From: Pseudomonadales bacterium
GTDB taxonomy: Bacteria; Pseudomonadota; Gammaproteobacteria; Pseudomonadales; Azotimanducaceae
Direction of reading: 5' to 3'
Assembly (NCBI GenBank): GCA_016779325.1
Contig: JADHNU010000001.1
Span: 1-64,000, forward strand
Length of the DNA: 64,000 nucleotides
Positions 62,145 to 64,000 of this stretch are shown one piece after another (the stretch's first letter is position 1; each line of letters starts with the position of its first letter). Under the pieces are notes generated by a model that saw nothing but the letters and a program-made list of their open reading frames with translations, searched no databases and was not told where the DNA came from. Position numbers and translations under genes: made by a program.

Positions 62145-63073
62145 CGACGGACGTCCTCAGCGACCTACCGGGACCCATCGCCATTACCGGCGCCACGGGA
62201 TTCATTGGCCGCGCGCTTTGCCAACGCCTTGAGCCCGCCCGCCAGGTGGTTCGGGCCCTATCACGGCAGGCCGATAGCCGGCTCCCGGATACGGTCACGG
62301 TGGTTCGCGGCGACCTCTCCTCAAGCGTCGCCCTTCGCACCTTAGTACGAGATGCGGCCTGGGTCGTGCATTGCGCGGGGGCCGTTCGCGGGGCCACGCG
62401 CCGCACCTTCGATGCCGTTAACGTCGACGGCACGGCAGCGCTACTCGATGCCATGGCCGCCGCTGCGCCCAAGGCCCGGCTCCTCCATATTTCTACCCTC
62501 GCAGCATCCCAGCCCCAACTGTCGGACTACGCGGCGAGCAAGCGCAGCGCGGAATTGCTCGTCACCACCCGGAGCCGCGCGGGCGACCTCATCCTCCGTC
62601 CTACGGCGGTCTACGGCCCTGGCGACCGAGAACTTCGCCCCCTCCTCGACCAAGCCCTCAAGGGTTTTCTCCCCCGACCCGTTGGGAATCGTCGCATCAG
62701 CTTGCTTCATATCGACGATCTCATTGATGCCATGCTGCTGGCCATGCAAACCCCGGACGGCGAGGTGGGCCCTTATCCGTTGGCCGACGCCCGGGCCCAA
62801 GGCTATCGCTGGCGGGAACTGGCCGCGGCAGCGGCGCGCATCCGAGGCGACCGGGTTCGTGTATACCCCGTACCGAAAACCCTCCTGTACTTGCTCTCCC
62901 TGGGCGCCACCCTAGGGGCCCGTGCGCTGGGGGACGACCCCATGCTCACCCCCGGTAAGGTTCGGGAACTCACCTTCGAAGATTGGTCCTGCGATAGCAG
63001 CGCCTTTCGCGCGCGTACAGGCTGGACTCCGCAGGTCAGCCTGGATGCGGGGTTACGAAGCCTCGTTCTGTGA
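62141..63073 (+). CDS. cerR: NAD-dependent epimerase/dehydratase family protein, CerR-like ceramide reductase
   Basis: This is a 310-aa extended SDR: TGATGFIG (16-23), DVDGT-like NVDGTAALLDAM, S118, Y130-x3-K134 (SDYAASKRSAE), and RPTAVYGPGDREL. In Caulobacter the CerR protein of this type reduces the 3-keto group of oxidised ceramide. The acyl-AMP ligase overlaps upstream and a PPTase gene overlaps downstream (GTGA), so the three are coupled. Confidence 0.85.
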   Translation: MTTDVLSDLPGPIAITGATGFIGRALCQRLEPARQVVRALSRQADSRLPDTVTVVRGDLSSSVALRTLVRDAAWVVHCAGAVRGATRRTFDAVNVDGTAALLDAMAAAAPKARLLHISTLAASQPQLSDYAASKRSAELLVTTRSRAGDLILRPTAVYGPGDRELRPLLDQALKGFLPRPVGNRRISLLHIDDLIDAMLLAMQTPDGEVGPYPLADARAQGYRWRELAAAAARIRGDRVRVYPVPKTLLYLLSLGATLGARALGDDPMLTPGKVRELTFEDWSCDSSAFRARTGWTPQVSLDAGLRSLVL

Positions 63074-63678
63074 GGCGTCGGCGCGGACAGAGCGTCCAAC
63101 GAGTTGGTGCCACGCGCGTTTTTGTATGCTGGGCGCCCATCACCTCGCGCGCGCCCATCCCCTCAAGACGGGTCGGCCTCCGTGCGGATCGGTCCCTCAG
63201 CCCCGCGCAGCGAACCGCTGCAGCGCTTTACGCGACCCTAGGCCCTGGCCATGGACGCCTGCGCCTTCGCCCCAGGCGACGCCCGCAATTTCGCAGCGCG
63301 AAAGGTCGTCGCTATGCGTTCAGCATGAGTCACAGCAGGGGACTGGTGATGCTTGCCTGGGCCCAGGGCTTCAACCTGCGGCTTGGGATAGATTTGGAGC
63401 GAAGTACGCGCCAAACCCGGCCTGGGCTGGCGCGCAAGCTCCCGTGGGAAAAGGCCGCCACGCCCTACGGAAGGCTGACCGCAAATTGGACCGCGCTTGA
63501 AGCGGCGTTGAAGGCTGACGGCCGGGGCCTCAGCGGCCTCGGTAAGGTGGTGGCGACGGCCAACCCTTGGCGCTTGGAACGGCTAGCGCCCGGCCATGGC
63601 ATCCTACTATTGGCCCCGCTGAAGAGGACGCCCCGAGGCTTTAGCGCAACCCTTGCGGTGACAAGAACCCGCGCCTAG
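63070..63678 (+). CDS. 4'-phosphopantetheinyl transferase (Sfp-type)
   Basis: This is a 202-aa protein. The Sfp motifs are visible: FSMSHSRGLVMLAWA (84-98), GIDLE (106-110; metal Asp108 and Glu110) and NWTALEAALKADGRGL (139-154; E144, K148). The middle KLPWEKAATPYGRLTA aligns with the linker. The GTG start overlaps the cerR stop. It is shorter and more basic at the N-terminus than usual. It should convert the apo-ACP of the locus to the holo form. It converges on a DUF5916-type gene (4-bp overlap). Confidence 0.83.
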   Translation: MRRRRGQSVQRVGATRVFVCWAPITSRAPIPSRRVGLRADRSLSPAQRTAAALYATLGPGHGRLRLRPRRRPQFRSAKGRRYAFSMSHSRGLVMLAWAQGFNLRLGIDLERSTRQTRPGLARKLPWEKAATPYGRLTANWTALEAALKADGRGLSGLGKVVATANPWRLERLAPGHGILLLAPLKRTPRGFSATLAVTRTRA

Positions 63679-64000
63679 GAGCCCATGCGATAGCGCAGCA
63701 TGACCACGAGTTGGTCTTGGTCTGGCTCGGCGATATTGCGACGGAGAAGCTCATCGAAGCCCCGGCCCGCAGGGTTATCCAAGGAGCCCCCGCGGCTGTA
63801 GACCACGAACAGATCCGATAAGGGGGCGATTTCCCAACGGTAGCGAAGTTGCATGATCGCGTTAGAGATGGAGAAGTCTTGCTCCCCTGGGGCCGTCGGC
63901 TGCGGCGCGGCCCGAAGATGACCACTCGGGGCGATCTCGTAAAAGTCGGACTCCTCGGCCTTCAGGCCGATCCACTGCATGGAGGCGCGAAGCTGCTGCC
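63675..64000 (-). CDS. C-terminal part of a DUF5916-type outer-membrane-associated protein (partial)
   Basis: Only the last 107 residues or so are in the window; the gene continues past the right edge. The visible part ends LRYRWEIAPLSDLFVVYSRGG...RNIAEPDQDQLVVMLRYRMGS. The RWEIAPLSDLFVVY segment and an aromatic C-terminus are typical of DUF5916 proteins, which pair a CBM9-like domain with a beta-barrel. The final residues (MLRYRM) could be part of a barrel strand. Its link to the sphingolipid locus is not clear. Confidence 0.65.
   Translation of the reverse strand, partial: QQLRASMQWIGLKAEESDFYEIAPSGHLRAAPQPTAPGEQDFSISNAIMQLRYRWEIAPLSDLFVVYSRGGSLDNPAGRGFDELLRRNIAEPDQDQLVVMLRYRMGS

Noticed and set aside
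46154-63678. Sphingolipid locus as a recently acquired mobile island
   Set aside because: No integrase, transposase, tRNA boundary or attachment repeats were seen, and composition is mostly like the rest of the window.

Overview
The window is GC-rich chromosomal DNA of a free-living gammaproteobacterium. The evidence is the gene order: rplU-rpmA, obg, proB, rpsT, murJ, ribF-lspA-fkpB-ispH and minor pilins next to ispB, plus the divergent bamD / rluD-pgeF pair. This order is typical of Pseudomonas and relatives, so a Pseudomonadales-type marine lineage (for example Halieaceae-like) is a fair guess but not proven. I see no insertion sequence, phage, integrase or CRISPR array.

Positions 1-20416 are housekeeping. 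They hold the 5' end of a 16S rRNA with leader and promoter (minus strand), ilvI-ilvH-ilvC-pssA, rluD-pgeF, bamD, a minor type IV pilin operon (pilE-fimU-pilV-pilW-pilX, apparently without pilY1) downstream of ribF-lspA-fkpB-ispH (without ileS), murJ, rpsT, proB, obg, rpmA, rplU, ispB and tRNA-Pro(CGG). Positions 20425-45892 are accessory: enoyl-CoA hydratase, glyoxalase I, a GST, two RND efflux systems (the second divergent from a TetR gene), a flavodoxin-like protein, a GH3 glucosidase/AtoE/S1-P1 nuclease operon, a PepSY membrane protein, a nitronate monooxygenase, an acyltransferase, a methyltransferase/hydrolase pair, and a PTPS-like/SDR/YhhQ group.

Positions 46154-63678 are the most interesting part: a compact locus that reads as a sphingolipid synthesis, decoration and export system. 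It has a dedicated acyl carrier protein, serine palmitoyltransferase, a fatty acyl-AMP ligase, a CerR-like reductase, a 4'-phosphopantetheinyl transferase and a ceramide-kinase-like lipid kinase. Next to the kinase is a nucleotidyltransferase resembling mitochondrial Tam41 (CDP-diacylglycerol synthase). There are also a MobA-like nucleotidyltransferase, a metallophosphoesterase, three different ELM1-domain (GT-B-like) proteins, a GT8-like glycosyltransferase and a sulfotransferase. An MsbA-like ABC exporter and an LptF/LptG-type permease pair complete the locus. The inferred scheme is: acyl-ACP + serine -> 3-ketosphinganine -> ceramide -> ceramide-1-phosphate -> possibly a CDP-activated lipid -> glycosylated, sulfated or phospho-headgroup sphingolipid -> flipping and outward transport by dedicated MsbA/LptFG paralogs. 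The core synthesis genes correspond to known Caulobacter genes. The Tam41-like enzyme, the three ELM1 paralogs and the dedicated LptFG pair are the parts that look undescribed. No ceramide N-acyltransferase (bCerS) is visible in the window. The window ends in the C-terminus of a DUF5916-type protein.
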